Shown in pieces: positions 1 to 4,825 of a stretch of DNA of 9,342 nucleotides. The DNA is from Actinomycetes bacterium. GTDB lineage: Bacteria; Actinomycetota; Coriobacteriia; WRKU01; WQUG01. Position numbers and translations under genes: made by a program. The notes below the pieces were generated by a model. It saw only the letters and a program-made list of their open reading frames with translations. It was not told where the DNA came from and ran no database searches. The stretch lies in contig WQUG01000086.1 in NCBI GenBank assembly GCA_009785855.1, positions 1 to 9,342 of the forward strand, written 5' to 3'. The first letter of the stretch is position 1; each line of letters starts with the position of its first letter.

Positions 1-47
1 CCCGAGATAAGGCTTGCCAGCCCGCGTCCAAGACCACTGTTAGCCAC
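1..47 (-). CDS. parB: ParB chromosome-partition protein, N-terminal fragment
   Basis: Only the first 15 codons lie in the window; the gene continues beyond position 1. On the minus strand a GTG at 47-45 opens a frame reading MANSGLGRGLASLIS. The G-L-G-R-G-L-x-x-L-I core is the typical N-terminus of Spo0J/ParB proteins, which interacts with ParA. An in-frame TGA lies only two codons upstream, so this GTG is the only good start. The start overlaps the end of parA by 8 nt, and an AAGGA stretch 11 nt upstream could serve as ribosome binding site. ParB is a CTPase clamp that loads at parS, and a perfect parS lies upstream of this same operon at 1592-1607. The identification rests on the short motif plus its position directly after parA. 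Confidence 0.85.
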   Translation of the reverse strand, partial: MANSGLGRGLASLIS

Positions 48-900
48 GATTGATCACTTCCTTCGCCAGCGCGAGGTAAGCCTCTGCGCCTTTTCCTTTG
101 GGGTCATAGTCGAATATCGTCTGCCCGAAACCCGGGGCTTCGGACAGGCGGACTGTACGGGGGATGAGCGTATCGAACACAACATCGCCAAAGAACTCCC
201 GTGTTTCTTCAACGACTTGCTGAGCAAGCTTCGTGCGCGTCGAGTACATCGTCATCACGACCCCGAAGATCGTGAGGTCAGGATTCAGATGCGTTTTGAC
301 AAGACGCTCGCTGTCGAGCAGTTTAGAGAGGCCCTCCAGCGCGTAATACTCGCATTGTACGGGGATGAAGAGCCCATCGGCCGCTGTCAGGGCATTGACC
401 GTCAAGAGGCCCAGCGAGGGAGCGCAGTCGATAAGGATATAGCTGTAGTTGTCCTTGATCGGTTCGATCAGTTTCTTGAGCCGTGATTCCCGGCTGAACG
501 CCGAGACCAGTTCGACTTCTGCGCCCGCCAGTTGTATCGTCGACGGGACCACGTCGATCTTCGTGTCCGGGATGTGCTCCAACAACTCCTGAAGCGGCAC
601 CTCTTCGATGACCCCGTTGTAGATGCAGCGTTCGCGATGCTTGACCAACCCGAAACCTGAGGTGGAGTTGCCCTGTGGATCAAGGTCTATCAAGAGCACC
701 CGCTTTCCCAGAATGCTCAGGGCCGCGGCGAGGTTGACAGCGGTCGTACTTTTTCCGACACCCCCCTTCTGGTTGACGATGGCCAATACCCGACCACCAG
801 CCGAGGGTTTCTTATTGAGTCCGAACAAAACCGCTCCTTCCTGACTGGTGCCAAATATCCTTGATACGGAATGATTTGGCAGCGCCTTTCCGATACTCAC
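40..900 (-). CDS. parA: ParA/Soj chromosome-partition ATPase
   Basis: A 286-residue deviant-Walker P-loop ATPase that works with ParB and parS to separate newly replicated origins, cycling between nucleoid-bound ATP dimer and free monomer. Visible motifs are the deviant Walker A KGGVGKST (residues 45-52, with signature Lys at 45), DLDPQGN (72-78) and the Walker B-like region YILIDCAPSLG (154-164). The ATPase core starts at about residue 37. The preceding extension is longer than in Bacillus Soj but much shorter than in Streptomyces ParA. The start is a GTG whose GTGA overlaps the rsmG stop codon, and no strong Shine-Dalgarno is visible, so translation is probably coupled to rsmG. The 3' end overlaps the parB start. 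The protein could be confused with a MinD or plasmid ParA, but its place between rsmG and parB near the origin settles it as chromosomal. Confidence 0.96.
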   Translation of the reverse strand: MSIGKALPNHSVSRIFGTSQEGAVLFGLNKKPSAGGRVLAIVNQKGGVGKSTTAVNLAAALSILGKRVLLIDLDPQGNSTSGFGLVKHRERCIYNGVIEEVPLQELLEHIPDTKIDVVPSTIQLAGAEVELVSAFSRESRLKKLIEPIKDNYSYILIDCAPSLGLLTVNALTAADGLFIPVQCEYYALEGLSKLLDSERLVKTHLNPDLTIFGVVMTMYSTRTKLAQQVVEETREFFGDVVFDTLIPRTVRLSEAPGFGQTIFDYDPKGKGAEAYLALAKEVINRG

Positions 901-1589
901 GCGAGGGGCTTACGCTGAGCGCGCCCCGACCGCCGGGGTAGATCGCGCTGTGCCGGTACCATCTTCTCATAGACGATGACCTCCCGATGTTCTCCGCCCG
1001 GCAACGTATACGCCCTATGGCTATACTCGCACAAGCCCGTAGCTTCCCGCAACTGTTCGGCGCGCTTATGCTCCTCTTGATCCAGGCGCCCCTTCAGTGT
1101 GATCAGCTGCCCCCCCTGTTGCAGCAACGGGGAGGCCAGCTCAAGAAGCGAGGGGAGGGCAGCGAGCGCGCGCACGATCACGATGGCAAAGGAGCCCCGA
1201 TGCTCAAGGGCGAACTCCTCCGCGCGCCCCGCCACCGCCTCGCAATAAGAAAGAGCGGGATGAGCCTGGAGGAACTCTTGAAGGACCCGTACTTTCTTCT
1301 CGCGCGCGTCGAGCAAGGTGCAGTTCCTCTGCGTTACGACAGCCAGCGGAAGACCCGGATACCCGGCGCCCGAACCCATATCCAACAGAGCTCCCTCGGG
1401 TGCCTGCCGGACCTCGGGGAGAACAAACAGCGAGTCCACGACATGGAGCAGCAACGCGCGCTCCGGCTCTCTGATATGGGTGAGGTTGAGCTCCTTGTTC
1501 TTCTCAAGAACGAACTGCAGATGTCCGATGATGAGCTCCTCCTGTTCAGGGCTCAGATCGATACCATATGTTCTCAGGGTCTTATCCAC
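897..1589 (-). CDS. rsmG: 16S rRNA (guanine-N7)-methyltransferase RsmG (GidB)
   Basis: A 230-residue SAM-dependent methyltransferase. The family methylates N7 of G527 (E. coli numbering) in 16S rRNA, and its loss gives low-level streptomycin resistance in several bacteria. The RsmG pattern is clear: NLT (35-37), HVVDSL (49-54), the SAM-binding loop DMGSGAGYPGLP (about 70-81), DAREKKVRVL, then VRALA and LKG near the second half. A basic C-terminal tail (PRRSGRAQRKP) is typical of Gram-positive members. The start is GTG at 1589, since residues 1-40 align with the family N-terminus and no better upstream start exists. No Shine-Dalgarno is visible: the 16 bases just upstream are almost exactly the parS palindrome. 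The gene heads the rsmG-parA-parB unit and its stop overlaps the parA start (GTGA). Confidence 0.95.
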   Translation of the reverse strand: MDKTLRTYGIDLSPEQEELIIGHLQFVLEKNKELNLTHIREPERALLLHVVDSLFVLPEVRQAPEGALLDMGSGAGYPGLPLAVVTQRNCTLLDAREKKVRVLQEFLQAHPALSYCEAVAGRAEEFALEHRGSFAIVIVRALAALPSLLELASPLLQQGGQLITLKGRLDQEEHKRAEQLREATGLCEYSHRAYTLPGGEHREVIVYEKMVPAQRDLPRRSGRAQRKPLA

Positions 1590-1591
1590 GA

Positions 1592-1607
1592 TGTTTCACG
1601 TGAAACA
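1592..1607. promoter_or_regulatory. parS: parS centromere site
   Basis: The 16-mer TGTTTCACGTGAAACA is a perfect palindrome and matches the classic bacterial parS consensus (TGTTNCACGTGAAACA) at every position. ParB nucleates here and spreads. The site sits 2 nt upstream of the rsmG GTG codon and abuts a TATAAT box, so ParB bound here would lie on the likely transcription start of its own operon. It is the only full parS seen in the window. Confidence 0.97.
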
Positions 1608-1612
1608 TTATA
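1607..1612 (-). promoter_or_regulatory. -10 box of the rsmG-parA-parB promoter
   Basis: On the minus strand this is TATAAT, a perfect sigma70-type -10 box, followed at once by the parS palindrome and then the rsmG GTG about 17 nt downstream. Transcription would start near the middle of parS and leave a leader of only about 10 nt. No convincing -35 is present; 16-18 nt upstream the sequence is part of the GC-rich hairpin at 1617-1642. The call rests on the perfect hexamer and its position. Confidence 0.55.
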
Positions 1613-1616
1613 CAAG

Positions 1617-1642
1617 AAAGGCGCGATCGATGCCGCGCCCTT
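1617..1642 (-). terminator. Probable intrinsic terminator after jag
   Basis: On the minus strand, AAGGGCGCG and CGCGCCTTT form a 9-bp stem with one G-U pair and an 8-nt loop, starting about 20 nt after the jag stop codon. The downstream strand continues TTTCTTGT, a weak T-rich tract. It probably ends the rpmH-rnpA-yidD-yidC-jag transcript. The T tract is imperfect, so read-through into rsmG is possible. Confidence 0.6.
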
Positions 1643-1662
1643 CAGTTCGATATGATGTTCGT

Positions 1663-2415
1663 CTAGCTCGGAAAAACCACGACGTGGCGCTGGGCGCCAG
1701 CGCCTTCGCTCTCAGAGGTCACCCCCTTCATATCGCGGAGCGCGATATGAACAAGTCGCCGCTCATAGGGAGTCATCGGCTTCAGGGGTACCGGCCGATG
1801 GCTCCGGACACAGCGTTCGCCCGCGCGTGTGGCGATCTCTGTGATCTTTTGCTTGCGACGATGGCGATAGCCTTCAACGTCGACTGAAAGCGGGTAGTGG
1901 ATACCGCAGCGTTTCGTTGTGATCGAGGACATCAACACCTGCAGCGCATCAATGGTCCGCCCGTGACGCCCGATCAGAAGCGCAAGGTTCTTCTCGCCCG
2001 TTATATCAAAGATGATCTCACCCTCGTCGCCCTCATATTCATCGATGCTCACCGCATCGATCTCGAAGTAGTTGACCATCTCTTTCAGCACTTTGGTCGC
2101 CTCATCCGCGATCGCATCGATCTCTTCGTCGCTGAGGTCCTCGTAGTCGCGTCGGAGATCCGGCGCCGGACTTTCCCCCGACTCGCTGAAGCCGTCACCT
2201 TCTTCATCAATATCCTTCTCAGAGCGAAGCTCCTGAATATAGTCCGCCCGTACGGTCACTTTCACGACCGCTGGTCTGTTCCCTGAGAAGAACGACGTCG
2301 AGGGCTCCTCGAGGATCTCGTAGGTGACAGCATCCTGCTGCACCCCGAGCTGCTCAAGTGCCTCGTCGAGCGCTGCCTCGATCGTTTCCGCCGTCGCTGT
2401 GAACTCTTTCTCCAT
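1663..2415 (-). CDS. jag: Jag/KhpB (EloR) RNA-binding protein, KH and R3H domains
   Basis: A 250-residue cytoplasmic RNA-binding protein found next to yidC in many Gram-positive bacteria; homologues (KhpB/EloR) pair with KhpA and influence cell elongation and division. It shows an N-terminal Jag-N domain (about 1-55, ending near FFSGNRPAVVKV), an acidic linker (about 60-105), a KH domain with the RNA-gripping loop GRHG (149-152, in ALLIGRHGRTIDALQ), and a C-terminal R3H domain with ERRLVH (218-223) and the usual RHVVVFP ending. A GTG lies one codon upstream at 2418. I chose ATG at 2415 because the AAGGAG on the minus strand is then 7 rather than 4 nt away. That AAGGAG overlaps the yidC stop codon (TAAGGAG), implying translational coupling. 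A hairpin 20 nt beyond the stop probably ends the operon. Confidence 0.93.
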   Translation of the reverse strand: MEKEFTATAETIEAALDEALEQLGVQQDAVTYEILEEPSTSFFSGNRPAVVKVTVRADYIQELRSEKDIDEEGDGFSESGESPAPDLRRDYEDLSDEEIDAIADEATKVLKEMVNYFEIDAVSIDEYEGDEGEIIFDITGEKNLALLIGRHGRTIDALQVLMSSITTKRCGIHYPLSVDVEGYRHRRKQKITEIATRAGERCVRSHRPVPLKPMTPYERRLVHIALRDMKGVTSESEGAGAQRHVVVFPS

Positions 2416-2426
2416 CACGCAACTCC

Positions 2427-3338
2427 TTATTTCTTTGAGCTGGACTTGGTGCCAGCATCCTTGTTCGTTTGGGCCTTCTTCTTCCCTTTGCCTTTGTTCT
2501 TGGGTTCGTCCTCTGCGGCTATGATCTCCGAGACTTCTCTTTCTTCAGCAAGAAGCATCTGCTTCTGGACCAGTGCCTGTTGGCCAACCGCAAAGAGTGT
2601 CGACACAACATAGTAGAGCAAGGCGCCCGCCGGGATATTGAACCCGATGACCAGCATGAAGAGCGACATGAAGATGCCCATGCTCTTCTGTTGCGAACCG
2701 CTCCCCGGCATCATCAGCATCGGGATCAGGCTTCCTACCGCGAACAGCAGCAGGATGAGCAGATAAGGCCACAGCCAGGGAAGCGCATTGGGAAGGTGGT
2801 TCCAGCCCCCGGACGCCTTCAGGATCATACCGGGGGTCTTCATGATATCCGGAAGAAAACCTCGCGCCTCGATGGTAACTTTAGTAGCGCGATCTACAAA
2901 CTCAAGCGGTTTCGCTCCAGGCAGATGGATGAACTTCAGAAAAGGAGCGGCGGCTCCATTCAGGAATTGATAGAGCGGGCCACCCTTGTCACCAGCCTTA
3001 TGAGCGATACTGAGCATCCCATAGAACGCGAACAGCAGGGGGAACTGCAGGAGCATCGGAAGGCAGCCCGAGAACGGACTTACTTTCTGCTCTTTATAGA
3101 GCTTCATCATCTCTTCGCTCTGCTTCTGCTTGTCGTCGGCGTACTTCTCCTGGACCTCTTTCATCAAAGGTTGGAGCTTCTGCATGCCGACGGTGCTCTT
3201 GACCTGCTTCGTCATCAGCGGCCAGACAAGGATACGGAACACGATCGTCAGCAGGACGATCGCGAGGCCCCAGTCCTTTGTGAAGTCATAGAACAGCTTC
3301 AGCACCTGAAAGAGAGCGTTAAGTATCGATTGCCACAT
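2427..3338 (-). CDS. yidC: YidC/OxaI-family membrane protein insertase
   Basis: A 303-residue inner-membrane insertase of the Gram-positive YidC type, which places membrane proteins alone or with SecYEG. Hydrophobic segments are at about 22-43 (carrying the conserved hydrophilic-groove Arg35 in IVFRILVWP), 93-112, 186-207 and 219-250. The cytoplasmic hairpin lies at about 44-90. A longish loop (about 113-185) separates the second and third segments. The C-terminus (about 279-303) is strongly Lys-rich, as expected for ribosome contact. The N-terminus lacks an evident lipobox Cys, unlike Bacillus SpoIIIJ. The start ATG at 3338 has AGGAG on the minus strand 6-7 nt upstream. The gene is 29 nt after yidD and 11 nt before jag, within the rpmH operon. 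Confidence 0.96.
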   Translation of the reverse strand: MWQSILNALFQVLKLFYDFTKDWGLAIVLLTIVFRILVWPLMTKQVKSTVGMQKLQPLMKEVQEKYADDKQKQSEEMMKLYKEQKVSPFSGCLPMLLQFPLLFAFYGMLSIAHKAGDKGGPLYQFLNGAAAPFLKFIHLPGAKPLEFVDRATKVTIEARGFLPDIMKTPGMILKASGGWNHLPNALPWLWPYLLILLLFAVGSLIPMLMMPGSGSQQKSMGIFMSLFMLVIGFNIPAGALLYYVVSTLFAVGQQALVQKQMLLAEEREVSEIIAAEDEPKNKGKGKKKAQTNKDAGTKSSSKK

Positions 3339-3358
3339 CGTTTCTCCTTACCCAGACT

Positions 3359-3380
3359 TCCGGTCCCTCAGGGAACCGGA
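3359..3380 (-). repeat. Hairpin spanning the yidD stop codon
   Basis: TCCGGT-CCC and GGG-A-ACCGGA pair across a 3-nt loop, with a single bulged base; on the minus strand the loop is the TGA stop codon of yidD itself. No T tract follows and the yidC ribosome binding site comes soon after. It is therefore more likely an intra-operon RNA fold (processing, stability or translation control) than a terminator. The fold is visible in the sequence; any role is inference. Confidence 0.5.
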
Positions 3381-3628
3381 TCATAGCCTCCGGGATTCCA
3401 GGGATGGCAGCGCAAAATACGCTTGGTTGCGAGCCATCCGCCCTTTAGTACACCGTAGCGCTGTAGTGCTTCTACCGCATAAGCAGAGCACGTCGGTACG
3501 AATCTGCAGGATCGTGGAAGGAGAGGGGAGACCACCTGCTGATACCCTCGTATCAGGAAGATCGGCACCAGGCGCGGCAGACGACCCAGAGCCGTACGCG
3601 CACCTCGCTTTGTTTTCGCTGTAGCCAT
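3368..3628 (-). CDS. yidD: YidD membrane protein insertion efficiency factor
   Basis: A small 86-residue protein of the YidD (DUF37) family, thought to help YidC-dependent membrane insertion. The family signature is complete: LIRGYQQVVSPLLPRSCRF (about 25-43), then the Cys pair region PTCSAYA (46-52), GGWLATKRILRCHPWNPGGYDPVP at the end (63-86), with the three conserved Cys at 41, 47 and 74. A basic N-terminus (KTKRGAR) could bind the membrane surface. The frame is open further upstream, but ATG at 3628 is chosen because it shares its A with the rnpA stop codon (TAATG), which suits coupled translation, and because the extension matches nothing in the family. The order rnpA-yidD-yidC is the usual one. 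Confidence 0.94.
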   Translation of the reverse strand: MATAKTKRGARTALGRLPRLVPIFLIRGYQQVVSPLLPRSCRFVPTCSAYAVEALQRYGVLKGGWLATKRILRCHPWNPGGYDPVP

Positions 3629-3963
3629 TATATATGAGCTTTCCGGAAAAGAACAGCTATCTCTTCTGCGATGTCGTTCGAAGAACCAGACGGCGTCCGG
3701 GAGTTCGCGATGAGCAGCAGATCGACATTGGCAGGAACTCCCCCCGCCGCAGCGAGCGCCGTCCGCAGGACCCGCTTCGCGCGGTTGCGCCACACCGCGT
3801 TACCCAGACGCTTACCCGCAAGGAAGGCGACCCGCCCCGGGCCTTCTGTTGCCGCAGGAACGAAGCTGATAGAAAGAAGGTCGCCGTTATATCGGCGACC
3901 TTTCCTCATCATATGCCCGATCTCCTCTGAGGATGTGATGGTTATGCTGTTGCGCGAGGCCAT
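3628..3963 (-). CDS. rnpA: Ribonuclease P protein component RnpA
   Basis: A 111-residue basic protein that partners the RNase P RNA in trimming the 5' leader from precursor tRNAs. The diagnostic RNR motif is present as KRLGNAVWRNRAKRVLR (residues 51-67). The upstream strand GDLLSISFVPA and downstream VDLLLIANSRTPS correspond to the central beta strands of the family fold. Length is normal. ATG at 3963 lies 18 nt after the rpmH stop. No strong Shine-Dalgarno is visible, only a G-rich TGATGGGCC, so coupling to rpmH is likely. The gene ends in an overlapping TAATG with yidD. The RNA subunit gene (rnpB) is not in the window. Confidence 0.96.
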   Translation of the reverse strand: MASRNSITITSSEEIGHMMRKGRRYNGDLLSISFVPAATEGPGRVAFLAGKRLGNAVWRNRAKRVLRTALAAAGGVPANVDLLLIANSRTPSGSSNDIAEEIAVLFRKAHI

Positions 3964-3981
3964 CGGCCCATCAGTTCATAC

Positions 3982-4116
3982 TCAGGCAGAGAGAACGCGA
4001 CGACCCTTGCGCCGACGTGCTGCAAGTACAGCGCGCCCGCCTTTGGTCGACATGCGTGCGCGGAAACCATGGGTCTTCGCACGATGGCGGTTGTTCGGTT
4101 GATACGTCCTTTTCAT
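3982..4116 (-). CDS. rpmH: 50S ribosomal protein L34
   Basis: A 44-residue, highly basic ribosomal protein of the large subunit. The reading begins MKRTYQPNNRHRAKTHGF and continues through RARMSTKGGRAVLAARRRKGR to end in LSA, the standard L34 pattern at the standard length. Two ATG codons stand in tandem (4119 and 4116). I prefer 4116, which gives the usual MKRTYQP start and lies 4 nt after a GGGAGG, whereas the upstream one is only 1 nt away. It is the first gene of the leftward operon, with a strong promoter at 4157-4186, and it diverges from dnaA across the origin spacer, as in most bacteria. Confidence 0.98.
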   Translation of the reverse strand: MKRTYQPNNRHRAKTHGFRARMSTKGGRAVLAARRRKGRRVLSA

Positions 4117-4156
4117 CATGCCTCCCAGCAGAATCTTCATCCAAGTAGGGTTATCA

Positions 4157-4186
4157 ATTGTATGTGCCCAAGCGCCCGGATGTCAA
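4157..4186 (-). promoter_or_regulatory. rpmH operon promoter
   Basis: On the minus strand a perfect -35 TTGACA (4186-4181) is followed after 18 nt by TACAAT (4162-4157), five of six matches to the -10 consensus. Transcription would start near 4150, leaving a leader of about 35 nt before rpmH. This is the best promoter match in the window. A DnaA-box-like TTATCAATT (4151-4159, plus strand) overlaps the -10 box, so DnaA could affect it, but that box is weak. Confidence 0.8.
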
Positions 4187-4482
4187 ATCGTGTTCGCGCG
4201 GCCATCGTGCCGCTGACGCTCCAGGCCGAGCCGTTCAGGACGGTCGTTCCGGGGGATAGAATTGTGGAAACGGTGGATAACCCTCGGCGCTCTCCTGCCA
4301 GTTGTCCCCCAGGCTGTGGATAACCATCTTCGGCCCCCTGCGCGCGATCATCACATACGCTAGAATCTTTTCGCGGTGAATGACCCGTTCTTCCGTTTTC
4401 TTCTGGTTTGATAACTGAATATCCGGACGATGTTCTTCGAGCCTGTGGAACCTCGGTCGATAGACACACCCTGTCTGTGCTG

Positions 4483-4497
4483 CAAGTACTGTACTTG
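4483..4497. repeat. 15-bp palindrome in the origin spacer
   Basis: CAAGTACTGTACTTG is a perfect inverted repeat with 7-bp arms and one central base. It matches no DnaA box. A near-copy, with GTAAGTAAGGTACTTG matching 13 of 16 bases of the flanked sequence, lies at 4785-4800 in the dnaA leader. The dyad form and the repetition suggest a binding site for a dimeric regulator, whose identity is unknown. Confidence 0.6.
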
Positions 4498-4539
4498 AGG
4501 GTTGGAAACGTTGGAGTTATCAACCGTTTTCCCAACCCT
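4498..4539. repeat. Imperfect inverted repeat flanking a DnaA box
   Basis: AGGGTTGG-AAACG (4498-4510) pairs with CGTTTTCCCAACCCT (4525-4539) with two unpaired bases. The loop holds the DnaA-box-like TTATCAACC (4517-4525), and a second box, TGTTGATAA, begins at the right edge. It may present the boxes in a cruciform, or may simply reflect two convergent half-sites. The pairing is visible; the function is inference. Confidence 0.45.
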
Positions 4540-4726
4540 GTTGATAACTTTCAGCGCCCCTGCCGCTTCTTTCGAACAAGCGTGCGTACCGACAAAACCG
4601 CAGGTCAGAGCCTTATAGCAAGAGGTGTCTTCCTGTTGTCTGTGAATAAGCAACGAGAATACTGGGGAAAACCCTCGATCGAACACCCGAAGCCCGGTCC
4701 GGATAAAAAAGATGGAAGACCTGCCG

Positions 4727-4756
4727 TTCGCAGCTTGTACCAGGTGGTACTATAAG
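4727..4756 (+). promoter_or_regulatory. Candidate dnaA promoter
   Basis: TTCGCA (4727-4732, four of six matches to -35) and TATAAG (4751-4756, five of six matches to -10) are separated by 18 nt. The spacer ends in a 14-bp palindrome, GTACCAGGTGGTAC (4737-4750), which touches the -10 box and could be an operator. The leader to the dnaA ATG at 4826 would be about 60 nt. Confidence 0.5.
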
Positions 4757-4760
4757 AATC

Positions 4761-4785
4761 CGTCACCCAGGCAAGCGCCTGGACG
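4761..4785 (+). repeat. Hairpin in the dnaA 5' leader
   Basis: CCAGGC (4767-4772) and GCCTGG (4777-4782) form a 6-bp GC-rich stem with an AAGC loop, which CGT/ACG at the ends could extend. It lies within the predicted dnaA leader, about 45 nt before the start codon. There is no T tract after it, so termination is unlikely; an effect on mRNA stability or translation is possible. Confidence 0.45.
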
Positions 4786-4800
4786 TAAGTAAGGTACTTG
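4785..4800. repeat. Near-copy of the origin palindrome in the dnaA leader
   Basis: GTAAGTAAGGTACTTG contains AAGTA and TACTT as inverted arms around three bases. It matches GCAAGTACTGTACTTG at 4482-4497 in 13 of 16 positions. It stands 25 nt before the dnaA start codon, between the leader hairpin and the ribosome binding site, a suitable place for a repressor of dnaA or for an RNA structure. Confidence 0.5.
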
Positions 4801-4825
4801 GGGGCCCTGCATGCAGAGGACTGAC

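Larger units (their letters stand above)
4259..4649. other. oriC: oriC, first DnaA-box cluster (rpmH-dnaA spacer)
   Basis: Several 9-mers close to the DnaA box TTATCCACA are spread through this non-coding spacer. One is exact: TGTGGATAA at 4315-4323. One-mismatch boxes are GGTGGATAA (4272-4280), TGTTGATAA (4539-4547) and TGTGAATAA (4641-4649). Weaker ones are TGTGGAAAC (4263-4271), TTGTCCCCC (4302-4310), TGTGGAACC (4444-4452) and TTATCAACC (4517-4525). The boxes at 4263-4323 are mostly in one orientation; those at 4517 and 4539 face each other. Together with the rpmH/dnaA divergence this marks the origin. I see no long AT-rich stretch here, so initial unwinding may occur in the dnaA-dnaN spacer instead. 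No gene in this 700-nt spacer is convincing. Confidence 0.85.

Noticed and set aside
2469..3386. 305-residue plus-strand open frame antisense to yidC
   Set aside because: The minus strand encodes a complete YidC with all expected segments; the antisense product is a low-complexity charged sequence (many Arg, Gln, Glu, His) typical of a shadow frame.
3629..3793. N-terminal extension of YidD by 55 residues
   Set aside because: The extension lies wholly inside rnpA in another frame and matches nothing in the family; the TAATG overlap gives the correct start.
4021..4029. Half-site TGCAAGTAC in rpmH identical to part of the origin palindrome
   Set aside because: It lacks the inverted partner and encodes conserved L34 residues on the minus strand, so a chance match is the simplest reading.
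4137..4755. Open frames of 108-132 residues on both strands in the rpmH-dnaA spacer
   Set aside because: They overlap each other, have no family resemblance or ribosome binding sites, and lie over DnaA boxes and palindromes; the spacer reads as non-coding origin DNA.
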